This document shows, in pieces, positions 8,409 to 17,709 of a stretch of DNA of 64,000 bases; positions within the stretch are counted from its first letter, which is position 1; each line of letters opens with the position of its first letter. The notes beneath the pieces are model-generated. The model was not told the DNA's origin. It did not search any database and worked only from the letters and a program-made list of their open reading frames with translations. Origin of the DNA: an uncultured Bacteroidota bacterium (lineage in GTDB: Bacteria; Bacteroidota; Bacteroidia; Flavobacteriales; Flavobacteriaceae); NCBI GenBank assembly GCA_902584445.1, contig CACHZY010000004.1:39501-103500 (forward strand), written 5' to 3'. A program made the position numbers and the translations under genes.

Positions 8409-9779
8409 ATGAGTTACTGGAAAAACCGAGAAGAAGGCAAAGAAAACCCTGGAATTAACCTCGGTATATTCAGAATACGTTTCCCTTTTATACATTACCG
8501 CTTTGAATGGCCTGATTATTTTCAAGGCCTACTCATGTGTGCTGTCGATCTAGCTGCCATTCCATTAATTATTGAACTACTTGGAATGCCTTTTGAGGCA
8601 GCAATGGCAATTGTGATTCTTAATGGTTTCTTTTATCTACTTCACCATTTATTGGGAGATCCAGTAGTACCAGGGTGGATTACCCCTGCAATCCCTATTA
8701 TTATAGTTTACATAGAGACATTTTCAATAGGTCCTGATCGGGTAAAAGCGTTAATGGCTTTTCAATTTATGCTTGGATTACTATCGGTTTTTCTTGGAAC
8801 AACTAAACTAGCAACTAAAATTATACGTCTAATTCCTTCGGCCATAAAATCAGGAATAATAATTGGTGCAGGAATTGCAGCAGTTACGACCGTTTTCAAA
8901 GCTGGAGGAAGATTTGATATATTTCCATACACTATCACCATATCTGTTAGTATTGCTTTTTATTTAATCTATTCTCAGCACTTTCATCAGAATAAAGAAA
9001 AATATCGTTTACTTAATTTAATTAATAAATTAGGAATCTTCCCAATAATACTTCTCGCTGTATTTATAGCCCCGCTCTTTAAAGAAGCGAATTGGCCGCA
9101 AATAGAATGGGGTTTTTCAAATCCGGACTTTAACCTTTTAATAAGCAATTACACAATTTTTGGAGTAGGATTACCTCCAGTAAGTATGTTTTTAACTGCT
9201 ATTCCCACTGTTTTGGCTACTTATATAGTTTTATTTGGAGATGTTTTACAAAGTAAAGCCATACTAGAAGAGGCAGACAGTCTAAGGGGAGATGAAAAAA
9301 TTGATTACAATTCCAATCGTGCTCATATAATCTTAGGGGCAAGAAATAGTATAATGAGTTTTATTGGTCCTGACGTCACTATGTGTGGTCCTATATGGGC
9401 TGCAATGCATGTAGTTATTGTAGAGCGTTATAAACAAGGAAAAAAAGCTATGCATTCTATAATAGGCGGGAGTGGGTCCTTTAGGTGGGGAACTAATACT
9501 GGACTTTTACTACTACCTATTGTAAGTTTAGTTAAGCCGATTCTTGGAGTAGCATTAGCTTTGACTCTTATAATTCAAGGTTTTGTTAGTGTTCGTGTAG
9601 GGGTACTGGAATCAAAAAGTCAAAAAGATTTAGGTATAGCAGGAGTAACTGCTGCATTACTTGTAGTAAAAGGAGCTACCTGGGCATTTAGTGTAGGGAT
9701 ACTTTTAGTATTTTTATTATACGGTAAAAGTTTTTTTAAAGATGGTGGACAAGACAACAATAGTAAATTTACTATTTAA
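8409..9779 (+). CDS. Multi-span permease, NCS2/nucleobase-transporter-like
   Basis: This 456-aa protein is strongly hydrophobic with about 12 predicted membrane spans. LIPSAIKSGIIIGAGIAAV near residue 150 and GARNSIMSFIGP near 305 recall the PSAI/NS(I)-IG motifs of NCS2-type (SLC23) permeases, so a member of the APC/NCS2-SulP fold is likely. The substrate is unknown. It is followed 11 bp later by a zinc alcohol dehydrogenase and then by the ruin of an aldehyde dehydrogenase. This suggests that the operon once imported and oxidised a small compound. Confidence is good for a transporter and moderate for the family. Confidence 0.7.
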   Translation: MSYWKNREEGKENPGINLGIFRIRFPFIHYRFEWPDYFQGLLMCAVDLAAIPLIIELLGMPFEAAMAIVILNGFFYLLHHLLGDPVVPGWITPAIPIIIVYIETFSIGPDRVKALMAFQFMLGLLSVFLGTTKLATKIIRLIPSAIKSGIIIGAGIAAVTTVFKAGGRFDIFPYTITISVSIAFYLIYSQHFHQNKEKYRLLNLINKLGIFPIILLAVFIAPLFKEANWPQIEWGFSNPDFNLLISNYTIFGVGLPPVSMFLTAIPTVLATYIVLFGDVLQSKAILEEADSLRGDEKIDYNSNRAHIILGARNSIMSFIGPDVTMCGPIWAAMHVVIVERYKQGKKAMHSIIGGSGSFRWGTNTGLLLLPIVSLVKPILGVALALTLIIQGFVSVRVGVLESKSQKDLGIAGVTAALLVVKGATWAFSVGILLVFLLYGKSFFKDGGQDNNSKFTI

Positions 9780-9790
9780 AAAAATAATAA

Positions 9791-10918
9791 ATGAATACTA
9801 AAGCGGCAATACTTCACCAGATGGAATTGGAACGACCCTATTCAGTTTCGAATCCGTTAAAAATAGAAGATGTTACTCTTGATGATCCAGGTTTTAATGA
9901 GGTGGTTGTCAAAATAAAAGCAGCAGGTCTTTGTCATTCAGATTTATCTGTTATTGACGGTAACCGTCCTCGCCCGCTTCCAATGGCACTTGGTCACGAA
10001 GCTTCAGGAGTAGTAGTCGAATTAGGTGAAGGAGTCGACAAATTATCAGTAGGAGATCATGTTGTTTTTGCGTTTTTACCTTCCTGTGGTAGCTGTAGAT
10101 ATTGCAATACCGGGCGAGCAGCACTATGCGAACCAGGAGCAGAGGCTAATGGCAAGGGGACTCTTCTAGGAGGCCACAAAAGAATACATAATGAAGGTAA
10201 CTATTACCATCACCATCTTGGTGTTTCAGGTTTTGCAGAATTTGCTGTAGTATCAATTGATTCATTGGTTAAAATTGATCAAGAAATCCCTTTTGAAATT
10301 GCAGCTCTTTTCGGTTGCGCAATAATGACAGGAGTTGGTGCTGTTGTAAATACTGCTCAACTCAAATTTGGCGAAAGTATATTGATAGTAGGTTTAGGCG
10401 GGGTAGGTTTATCTGCAATTTTAGGAGCAAAAGCTGCAGGAGCAAGCAATATAATTGCTGCTGACTTAAATCCCCAAAAAAGAGCTATTGGAAAGAAATT
10501 AGGAGCTCACTACACAATAGATTCCTCAAAGAAAAATGCTTTACAGTTCTTAAAAGATTTATCTGGTGGAGGGGTTGATGTAGCTTTAGAATTTGCAGGT
10601 GCAATTTCTGCACTTGAGTTTGCCTTTCATGCAACAAAAAGAGGAGGGACAACGGTAACTGCTGCACTACCCCACCCTGATGCTAAACTTGAAATTTCTC
10701 CAGTTACTCTTGTGGGCCAAGAGAAAAGCCTAAAAGGTTCTTATCTTGGTAGTTGTATTCCCTCTAGAGATATTCCTGCATATATAGAGTTATATAAAAC
10801 TGGTAGGCTTGATGTTGAGAAATTAATTTCTCATCGTATAAAATTAGAGGACATAAATGATGGTTTTGAAAGATTAGCCCAAGGTGATGCGCTAAGACAA
10901 ATTATTTTATTTGATTAA
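9791..10918 (+). CDS. Zinc-dependent alcohol dehydrogenase (MDR family)
   Basis: A medium-chain zinc alcohol dehydrogenase of 375 aa. The catalytic-zinc site is GLCHSD (about 46-51) with GHEASGVV. The structural-zinc cysteines lie in CGSCRYCNTGRAALC. The NAD-binding loop is GLGGVGLSAILGAK near 200, with D of AADLNP as the likely NAD-selecting residue. It resembles the class III-like MDR branch. The downstream remnant of a succinate-semialdehyde-type dehydrogenase suggests the pair once oxidised an alcohol through its aldehyde to an acid. Its 8-bp spacing to that remnant supports a former operon. Confidence 0.9.
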   Translation: MNTKAAILHQMELERPYSVSNPLKIEDVTLDDPGFNEVVVKIKAAGLCHSDLSVIDGNRPRPLPMALGHEASGVVVELGEGVDKLSVGDHVVFAFLPSCGSCRYCNTGRAALCEPGAEANGKGTLLGGHKRIHNEGNYYHHHLGVSGFAEFAVVSIDSLVKIDQEIPFEIAALFGCAIMTGVGAVVNTAQLKFGESILIVGLGGVGLSAILGAKAAGASNIIAADLNPQKRAIGKKLGAHYTIDSSKKNALQFLKDLSGGGVDVALEFAGAISALEFAFHATKRGGTTVTAALPHPDAKLEISPVTLVGQEKSLKGSYLGSCIPSRDIPAYIELYKTGRLDVEKLISHRIKLEDINDGFERLAQGDALRQIILFD

Positions 10919-10926
10919 ATTTTTAA

Positions 10927-11070
10927 ATGAAAACTAACGACTTAATTTTTGATAGATCTTTTGTTAATGTTAAATGGTCTAACCAAAAAAAACATCTTTT
11001 GGAGGGGTTAAGTTTTCTGGCCTTGGCAGAGAGGGATCTAAATATGGGATTGAAGACTATCTATAAATAA
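10927..11070 (+). pseudogene. Remnant of an aldehyde dehydrogenase (GabD-like), internally deleted
   Basis: A frame starting at ATG 10927 reads NDLIFDRSFVNVKWSNQKK, which looks like the N-terminal start of succinate-semialdehyde-type dehydrogenases (usual form: FINGxW). In a different frame, 11001-11066 reads GGVKFSGLGREGSKYGIED-YL-stop, the diagnostic C-terminus of GabD-like aldehyde dehydrogenases. Everything between (about 430 residues in a normal 480-aa enzyme, including the catalytic Cys and Glu) is missing, and the two ends are out of frame. The first frame happens to stay open to 11070 as a 47-aa ORF. I read this as a deletion remnant, not a functional small gene. Confidence 0.8.
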
Positions 11071-11108
11071 AGTATATGTGTTGTAGTAATATAATTTAAA
11101 AGATTCGT

Positions 11109-11546
11109 ATGTCTGAAAAAAAATTAATTTCAAGAGAGGACTATCAAAAATTTTATCCTCTCTCAACAAGGTGGATGGATAATGACATGTTTGGGCATAT
11201 TAATAATGTTGTTTACTACTCTTTTTTTGATACTGCAGTTACTCATTTTCTAATTGAAGCTGGATGTTTAAAGATTAAAAACAATCCAATAGTTTTTTAT
11301 GTTGTTCATACAAGCTGTAATTTTATTACAAGCCTCTCCTATCCAGAAGAAATTGAGGCAGGTGTAATGTTAAAGAAAATTGGAAAGACTTCTATTACCT
11401 ATGGGGTCAGTGTATTTAAAAAAGGTGGAATTAGTGCTGCTGCTTATGGAGAGTTTATTCATGTACTAGTCGAACCTAATAGTAATAAACCGACTCCTAT
11501 TCCGGAATATATTAGACAAACAATTCAATCTTTAATGAAAAAATAA
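11109..11546 (+). CDS. Acyl-CoA thioesterase, hot-dog fold (YbgC/4HBT type)
   Basis: A single hot-dog domain of 145 aa. TRWMDNDMFGHINNVVYYSFFDTA near 20-45 contains the family's active-site Asp and the HxNN segment. The region around YVVHTSCNF and PEEIEAGVMLKKIGKTSITY matches YbgC/4-hydroxybenzoyl-CoA thioesterase-like proteins. It should hydrolyse a short or aromatic acyl-CoA; the substrate is not evident. It stands 38 bp after the aldehyde dehydrogenase remnant and may be the last member of that decayed operon. Confidence 0.88.
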   Translation: MSEKKLISREDYQKFYPLSTRWMDNDMFGHINNVVYYSFFDTAVTHFLIEAGCLKIKNNPIVFYVVHTSCNFITSLSYPEEIEAGVMLKKIGKTSITYGVSVFKKGGISAAAYGEFIHVLVEPNSNKPTPIPEYIRQTIQSLMKK

Positions 11547-11632
11547 AAACTTAGGAAAATAAATAAAATCAATTAATCCTTGATAATGTACTTTTTACTA
11601 TATTTATTAACTTGTTAATTAAAAGCAAAAGA

Positions 11633-12061
11633 ATGTCAGAAGCAAATCCAACTGTAGAGCTAAAGCTTCCTATTATTGAAAACATGGAGCTTGTAGCTAC
11701 CCAAACCTCAGAGGTTGTTAGCAAACATATGGATCTCTCTGAAGAAAAGACTAGCGAGATATCTATGGCTTTAATTGAAGCCTGTATAAATGCTTTCGAA
11801 CACTCCGAAACCAAAAGCGAAATTTATATTCACTTTATTATTTCAGATGATAGGCTTACAATTAAGGTAATTGATAAAGGCAAGGGTTTTGATACCTCAA
11901 ATGTCAAAATTCCCAATATTGAAAAGAAACTTAAATCTAATGAGAGAAAGAGAGGCTGGGGAATTTTATTAATAAAAGAATTAATGGACTCTGTAGATTT
12001 CGAGTCCTCTAATGACGGAACAACATTAACCATGGTAAAAAATAAAATTAACAATGAGTAA
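11633..12061 (+). CDS. RsbW-like serine kinase / anti-sigma-type ATPase
   Basis: A small GHKL ATPase of 142 aa with the N-box EACINAFEHSE near 47-57, IDKGKGFD as the G1 box, and KRGWGILLIKELMDSVDF as the G2/lid region. This is the architecture of RsbW/SpoIIAB kinases that phosphorylate STAS-domain antagonists. I start it at ATG 11633; a TTG seven codons earlier is possible. Its last 8 bp overlap the STAS gene (ATGAGTAA), indicating translational coupling. No sigma factor gene is nearby. The next gene encodes a nucleotide cyclase, a plausible alternative target of this switch. Confidence 0.88.
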   Translation: MSEANPTVELKLPIIENMELVATQTSEVVSKHMDLSEEKTSEISMALIEACINAFEHSETKSEIYIHFIISDDRLTIKVIDKGKGFDTSNVKIPNIEKKLKSNERKRGWGILLIKELMDSVDFESSNDGTTLTMVKNKINNE

Positions 12062-12395
12062 AATTATTGGCACTGAGGAAAAAGGAGGCGTTGTCATTAT
12101 TTCAACTGAGGGGTACCTAAACAAAGATCTTGCTCTAGCTGTAATGGAGGAAGCCTCTACGCATATTGATAATGGCACCATTAATATTTTGATTAATCTC
12201 AGCAAATCGAATATTGTAAATAGTATTGGAGCTTCAATAATTATTGAACTTATTGAGAAACTTCAGGAGGTTAATGGAAGCTTATCGTTTTGTGAACTAC
12301 CCAGTATCATTGAAAAAACTTTCAAAATCATGGGACTCACTAAATACTGTGATACTTTTGAAAATCAGGAGGCTGCGCTTGAACAACTTACTTAA
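12054..12395 (+). CDS. STAS-domain anti-sigma factor antagonist (RsbV-like)
   Basis: A STAS domain of 113 aa. The NSIGASI segment (about 47-53) contains the conserved serine that an RsbW kinase would phosphorylate and a PP2C phosphatase would release. The gene overlaps the RsbW-like gene and its TAA is directly followed by the ATG of the cyclase gene, with no spacer. The kinase, STAS and cyclase genes thus form one translational unit. The likely job is to carry a phosphorylation-controlled signal, possibly to the cyclase. Confidence 0.88.
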   Translation: MSKIIGTEEKGGVVIISTEGYLNKDLALAVMEEASTHIDNGTINILINLSKSNIVNSIGASIIIELIEKLQEVNGSLSFCELPSIIEKTFKIMGLTKYCDTFENQEAALEQLT

Positions 12396-14357
12396 ATGTC
12401 AAGCTATATTGCCAAGTTTAGTGATCTAATAAAACTAAACACATTAAGCAAAAAACTTGAATTTATTCAGCAGCAACCTGGATTAGAAAGTTTGGGTATT
12501 TCTTATTTCGCTAAAAAGACTTTATTAAAGTATATTGGTGGGTCTGAATTCATTTCACCAAAACCAATTCAGGCAAAAATTAGTCTTGAGGACATATTTG
12601 AGCTTAGTATTAGCCAGTTTAATAAGCTAGGTTTAAATCAGTCTCATAAAAACAACAAAAATTTTAAAGTAATAATTAAAAACCTCTACTTAGGCGAAGA
12701 ACCTGTAGGCTATATTTATTTAAAGATAGAGCGTGAATTTCAAAAAAATCATGAGAATAAAATTGAATCTATTCTTTACCTAGCTGCTCATTTTGACGGC
12801 TTTTTAAGCGCTAAGTATTCTAAATTTAAATCAAAACAACAGGGCAGAGTATTGAGTAACAAATTACTTGAAATTGAATCATTAATTGACCTAACTGAAA
12901 TAATTTATAATCAAAATGATAACGTTGAAGGTCTATTTGAAAATATACTATTTACCTTTATATCAACACTTAACGCCTCTAGTGGAATGATCGTTTTAAA
13001 GGACGAGAAATCAGGTTTTTTTAATGTAATCTCAAAATTTAATATCCCCGGACAAGATTCTTCTCGAAAAATTATAAGGGCTAGTAAGGGAATTTTAAAG
13101 GAACTCAATACAAATATGAATTCTGTTTTGGTTGAAGAAGTAAAGAAATATGAACTTTTGAAGTTTGCTGAAAAAAACTCCTTAGTAGGGCCCTTAGTTT
13201 CAAATAATGGTCTCGTGGGAGCAATTATAATAGCAAATAAAGAGAGTATTTCAGGAATAACACGATTTACAAAAGAGGATTTAAGACTATTTGATAGCCT
13301 TACCAAAAAGGTCAGTTTGGCATATGATAATATTAAGCTAATAGATTCTTTAAAAAACTCTACCAAATTAGTAGATAATATTATGTCATCAATCACAACC
13401 GGGATTATTAAGATTGATTTATTGGGTGAAATTGAATATGTAAATGACTCAGCGGAAAAAGTTTTTGGATTCAATAGTGAGGAAGTTTTACATAATCACT
13501 ACATAGCAATTTTCATAGAAAATAACGACTTAATTTCTTTAATTGAAAAAATTGAAACTGATCCAAAAGTCATCTATGAAAATAATTTTATAATAAAAGA
13601 CCTCAATGGCGAAGAGCGGGAAATTAATTTAACCCTCTCCCCTGTTTTTGCTGAAAATAATGAGTTCTCAGGCCTTGTATTAGCTTTTGAAGACTTATCA
13701 AATGTAAATAAGATAAAGTCAACTTTTAAAAAATACGTTTCTGAGAATATCGTTGACGAATTATTGAATACTGAACAATCTTTAGAATTGGGAGGTGGAA
13801 AGAATAAAGTTTGTATGCTTTTTTGCGACATAAGAGGTTTTACGGCTATGTCAGAAAGGATGAACCCTGAAGATGTTGTAAGTCTATTAAATAATTATTT
13901 TCAGGCAATGATTGATGTAGTTTTTGAAAACAATGGAACACTTGACAAAATTATAGGAGATGAATTAATGGTGCTTTACGGAGTCCCTATTGGGTCAGAA
14001 AATGATCCTCAAAAAGCAGTAAACACTGCAAAAGAGATGTTTATTAGACTTAAGGAGTTCAATAGAGATAATTCTTCAAAAGGTTATCCTGAAATTAAAG
14101 TTGGAATTGGAATTAATTACGGAGAGGTAATTTCGGGGAATATTGGTTCTGATAGACAAATGAATTATACTGTTATAGGAGACAATGTTAATTTAGCAGC
14201 ACGATTGTGCTCTCATGCAAAGCCCGGTCAAATTGTAATCTCTAAGAGTGTCTTTGAAAACCTTGATGATCACAAAGGATTTAAAAGTATGAATCCTATC
14301 GAACTTAAAGGAAAATCAAAAAAAGTGCAGAATTGGATTTTTGATGCAAAAAACTAG
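12396..14357 (+). CDS. Class III nucleotide cyclase with GAF and PAS domains
   Basis: A cytosolic protein of 653 aa. An N-terminal region is followed by a GAF-like domain (about 165-315), a PAS domain (about 325-435) and a class III cyclase domain (about 468-653). Catalytic residues are intact: metal-binding D478 in FCDIRGFT and D522 in IIGDELM, base-selecting K518 and T592 (the adenylate-type pair), and transition-state N599/R603 in NLAARL. The domain should make cAMP, though the base is a prediction. No membrane span is seen. The gene abuts a STAS gene, suggesting partner-switch control. Its TAG stop shares a palindromic CTAG with the stop of the convergent phosphatase gene. Confidence 0.92.
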   Translation: MSSYIAKFSDLIKLNTLSKKLEFIQQQPGLESLGISYFAKKTLLKYIGGSEFISPKPIQAKISLEDIFELSISQFNKLGLNQSHKNNKNFKVIIKNLYLGEEPVGYIYLKIEREFQKNHENKIESILYLAAHFDGFLSAKYSKFKSKQQGRVLSNKLLEIESLIDLTEIIYNQNDNVEGLFENILFTFISTLNASSGMIVLKDEKSGFFNVISKFNIPGQDSSRKIIRASKGILKELNTNMNSVLVEEVKKYELLKFAEKNSLVGPLVSNNGLVGAIIIANKESISGITRFTKEDLRLFDSLTKKVSLAYDNIKLIDSLKNSTKLVDNIMSSITTGIIKIDLLGEIEYVNDSAEKVFGFNSEEVLHNHYIAIFIENNDLISLIEKIETDPKVIYENNFIIKDLNGEEREINLTLSPVFAENNEFSGLVLAFEDLSNVNKIKSTFKKYVSENIVDELLNTEQSLELGGGKNKVCMLFCDIRGFTAMSERMNPEDVVSLLNNYFQAMIDVVFENNGTLDKIIGDELMVLYGVPIGSENDPQKAVNTAKEMFIRLKEFNRDNSSKGYPEIKVGIGINYGEVISGNIGSDRQMNYTVIGDNVNLAARLCSHAKPGQIVISKSVFENLDDHKGFKSMNPIELKGKSKKVQNWIFDAKN

Positions 14358-17300
14358 GAAGCTTTCTTTATTACAACAATAGTTATGTCATCTGGATTCA
14401 TTAGCCCATCAGCCCAAGAATCAGACATTCTTACAAGCGCATCTTTAATTTCATCAGCACTTTCATTACAATTTTTTTTAATGCATTCAAATACTTTTGG
14501 GTAATCTAAAAGAACATCTTCTTTATTAGGAAGCTCAGGTAGACCGTCTGAAATCATAACAACAACATCGCCTTTTTTAAAGTCTTTTTTAACTCCATCG
14601 AATTTTTCACCCTCAATACCGCCAAGAGGTAAATTTGGAACTAATATTTCTTCCACATTATCGTTTTTAGCATCATAATAATAAGTTGGTGGCATAGCAG
14701 CAGATGACAGCTCAATTGAACCATTATTAATTTTGGCCACGCTCAGGCTCATTCTAAGTCTACCAAAATTCACTCTTTTGACAATTGAATTAAGGTTATT
14801 AAGAATTTTACTAGGATTATCCATATTGATTCCATTTAATCCCGCCTTTGTAACTGAAACCATTATACCTGATACTACTCCATGGCCAGTCGCATCGCCA
14901 CAAATTGCATAAAGATCATTATTTTCATTTTCAATAAAATCGTAATAATCTCCACCTACTTCTGTTGCAGATTTTAAATAAACACTAATGTCGTATTCCT
15001 TTCTAGATGGAATTTTCTTGGGCAATAAGCTGTTTTGTAATTTTCTTGCCTCTTCCAGTTCTTGATTTCTTCGTTCATCCTCAAGTTTTTTAGATGTAGC
15101 TTTCTCTCTCCATTTAGAGTAAAGGAAAATTGTTATCAATAGCACAATTATGTATGCTACAATTGACTCTACTCTTTGATACAATGGTGGTGTTTTATTT
15201 ATGACGAAACTTATTGCGTTAGAGCTTTCTAAGCTACTTTTATTGACTGCTTTAATTTTAACTTCAGATTTATAATTAGGAATTGATTGAATTCTTATTG
15301 AATTATTATAACCATTAGAAACAAATTTATTTCCAGTAGCACTTGAACTAAAAAAATACTCGACTTGATCTCTTTTGTTTTTATTATTTGTAAACATTTG
15401 CAATTCAATAAAATCAATTTCACTATCAATATTTAGTTGTTGATCAATAATATTTGCGTAAGAAAAATCACGAGAAAAATTAAACAATTTTAAATTTAAA
15501 AGATTAATATCATAAGACTGATCATCGTCGATGATCTTATTTTTATAAAAATTAAATATATTTTTTGCTCCAACTACTTCAATAAAAACCTCATTTTGAT
15601 TTTCTGAAAAACCGAAATCCTCTTCATCAACTGATTCTTTGATATTTATTGATAGAGGATCCTCATTAAAAACTAAGACATTCAAGCCATTGTTTTGATC
15701 AACTACATACATAAATTTTTCGTTCTCGTTAAAATAGTTTAAACCCTTATTGGTTAGGACCCAAATAAAATTATCTCCAAATTTAGAGTCAATTATATTG
15801 TTAGACAGAAGACCGTCTTTTTGGGTAAAATGTTCTGTAAATTTTTTTTGACTGTTTGAGTAGATAAAAAGTCCATCCCCATTAGTGGATAAAAGCGTCT
15901 GACGTTTGTTTTTATCGTATAATAATTTGTTAACTGAAAATGATTGAATTTTCGCGCTATCGGGAACATCAGATGATAAATACTCTACATCAGAACTTAA
16001 ATGGCCATCAAAAGAATGTAGGCCTGACTCTAAATTTGACACCCATATTTTATCGTCTATATATTCAATATCAGAAAACCCTCTAGGAAACTGGTCATTA
16101 AATAAATCATCATGCTCAAATTTTCGGAAAGAAATATCAGAAAAGTCTAGCTCAACTATTCCATTTGAAAAAGAAAAATATCCTTTTTCATTGAGAATTT
16201 TAATTCTATCATAACTTAAATTGTAGTTAGGGAGGGGGATGTTCCTTAAACTCCAATCATTAGTATTTATAATTTTCAAAACATTGGAAACTAAAAGAAA
16301 TATTTTATCATTTTGAAAATTAATATTTGCATTTAAAATATTCGATAGTGAATTTTCATCCACAAAATCCTTAAGTTTTTTTGAAGTATTTAAATTATTT
16401 TTTGATAAATAAATGAACTCCTTATCCACTAGTATAAAGTTGTTACTGTCAAAAGCCTTATAAAATCTAATTAGTTTCTCATCAGTGGTTTGACCAACAA
16501 GGATGTTTTTATTTGATACATAAACAGGGTCTTTAAGAGTAGTATAAAGGCCATTAATTGATGAAAAGAATAAATCTTCATTCTTATTAATACACAAGTA
16601 GTTTAAGGGGTAATCAGAAGAATATCCCTCTATTTGATTACCAAAAAAATCAAATTTTACAACTTCAGATCTATTTGAACCCCACAAGAAAAAATATTTA
16701 TCACTAACAGAAAGCTTGTCTAAATTCTTTACTTGATTTTCATATATCTTTTTAATAGAAAGTATTTCAAAATAGTAATCAATAGAAACTCTAAATAATC
16801 CGCTTTCAGTTAAAACAAAAGAAAAATAAGCTGTTTCACTATCTAAATCAGAAGAACTTTGTCCCTCGGAGTCACCATCGATTGATACTGAATGAGTATA
16901 TATATCTATTATATTAGTATTATTGAATTCTTCAAAATTTTGAAATGATTTATCATCATAATTGAATAATACAAGGCCAGAATTAGATCCAATAAGAAAC
17001 TTGTTGTCGCTAATAACTGATAAAACGTTAAGTTCTACTCCTACGCCAGTATTACTGAGAAATCTTTCAAAATTATCTTTAGTAGAGGAATAAATATTAA
17101 CGCCGTTAGAAACTCCAAATGCAACATCCCCTTTATCATTAATGATCTTAATTGACTTTTGCCGGTTTCTTCTTTCAAAAGAGTTTGTTGAAATTGAAAA
17201 AAGATTTAATGGATCACTTTTGAAATTATTTAAAATGTTAAATTGAAAATCTAACACATAAATTCCACTGTAAGAGGTAGTTATAAATATTTTTTTGTTA

Positions 17301-17689
17301 ATATCGTCAGCTAATATTGATATTGGAACTGGAAGTTTTACTCTTTTAAAATTGAACAAATCTCTATTGAAAACACTAATACCATCTTTACTTATAAAAA
17401 GTAATTCTTTGTTATTTAGTTCGATAATATTAAAAATTGAATTATTAATTAGAGTTGTATTATCGGCCAAAATAGATTCAAAATTATGGACTATTTTACC
17501 GTCAAACATGTTCAACCCTTCCTCGGTTGCAATCCAAGTTAGTCCATAAGAATCTTGTATAGTGGTATTTATTTTTTTTGAAGATAGTTCAGATGTGAAT
17601 TCACTTATCTGACCGAAGGAAAAATTGATTACACCAATTGTATAAAACAAAAACTGAAAAAAAATAAATAACCTTTTAATATAGAACAT
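14354..17689 (-). CDS. Periplasmic beta-propeller sensor with cytoplasmic SpoIIE/PP2C phosphatase
   Basis: The protein has 1111 aa. A signal peptide is followed by a long two-component-propeller region (the first blade shows the SYGLTWIATEEGLNMFDG pattern), a Y_Y_Y-like beta-sandwich (about 730-835), one membrane span (about 843-857) and a short coiled coil (LEDERRNQELEEARKLQ). A PP2C/SpoIIE domain ends the protein, with metal motifs GGDYYD, GDATGHG, SDG and NPDDITIVV. It should sense an external cue and dephosphorylate a STAS protein, most simply the one at 12054-12395. Propeller sensors are common on histidine kinases in Bacteroidota; here the output is a phosphatase. The gene follows a TPR lipoprotein gene by 20 bp. 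Confidence 0.9.
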   Translation of the reverse strand: MFYIKRLFIFFQFLFYTIGVINFSFGQISEFTSELSSKKINTTIQDSYGLTWIATEEGLNMFDGKIVHNFESILADNTTLINNSIFNIIELNNKELLFISKDGISVFNRDLFNFKRVKLPVPISILADDINKKIFITTSYSGIYVLDFQFNILNNFKSDPLNLFSISTNSFERRNRQKSIKIINDKGDVAFGVSNGVNIYSSTKDNFERFLSNTGVGVELNVLSVISDNKFLIGSNSGLVLFNYDDKSFQNFEEFNNTNIIDIYTHSVSIDGDSEGQSSSDLDSETAYFSFVLTESGLFRVSIDYYFEILSIKKIYENQVKNLDKLSVSDKYFFLWGSNRSEVVKFDFFGNQIEGYSSDYPLNYLCINKNEDLFFSSINGLYTTLKDPVYVSNKNILVGQTTDEKLIRFYKAFDSNNFILVDKEFIYLSKNNLNTSKKLKDFVDENSLSNILNANINFQNDKIFLLVSNVLKIINTNDWSLRNIPLPNYNLSYDRIKILNEKGYFSFSNGIVELDFSDISFRKFEHDDLFNDQFPRGFSDIEYIDDKIWVSNLESGLHSFDGHLSSDVEYLSSDVPDSAKIQSFSVNKLLYDKNKRQTLLSTNGDGLFIYSNSQKKFTEHFTQKDGLLSNNIIDSKFGDNFIWVLTNKGLNYFNENEKFMYVVDQNNGLNVLVFNEDPLSINIKESVDEEDFGFSENQNEVFIEVVGAKNIFNFYKNKIIDDDQSYDINLLNLKLFNFSRDFSYANIIDQQLNIDSEIDFIELQMFTNNKNKRDQVEYFFSSSATGNKFVSNGYNNSIRIQSIPNYKSEVKIKAVNKSSLESSNAISFVINKTPPLYQRVESIVAYIIVLLITIFLYSKWREKATSKKLEDERRNQELEEARKLQNSLLPKKIPSRKEYDISVYLKSATEVGGDYYDFIENENNDLYAICGDATGHGVVSGIMVSVTKAGLNGINMDNPSKILNNLNSIVKRVNFGRLRMSLSVAKINNGSIELSSAAMPPTYYYDAKNDNVEEILVPNLPLGGIEGEKFDGVKKDFKKGDVVVMISDGLPELPNKEDVLLDYPKVFECIKKNCNESADEIKDALVRMSDSWADGLMNPDDITIVVIKKAS

Positions 17690-17709
17690 TTTAAAAAATT
17701 AATTTAAAG

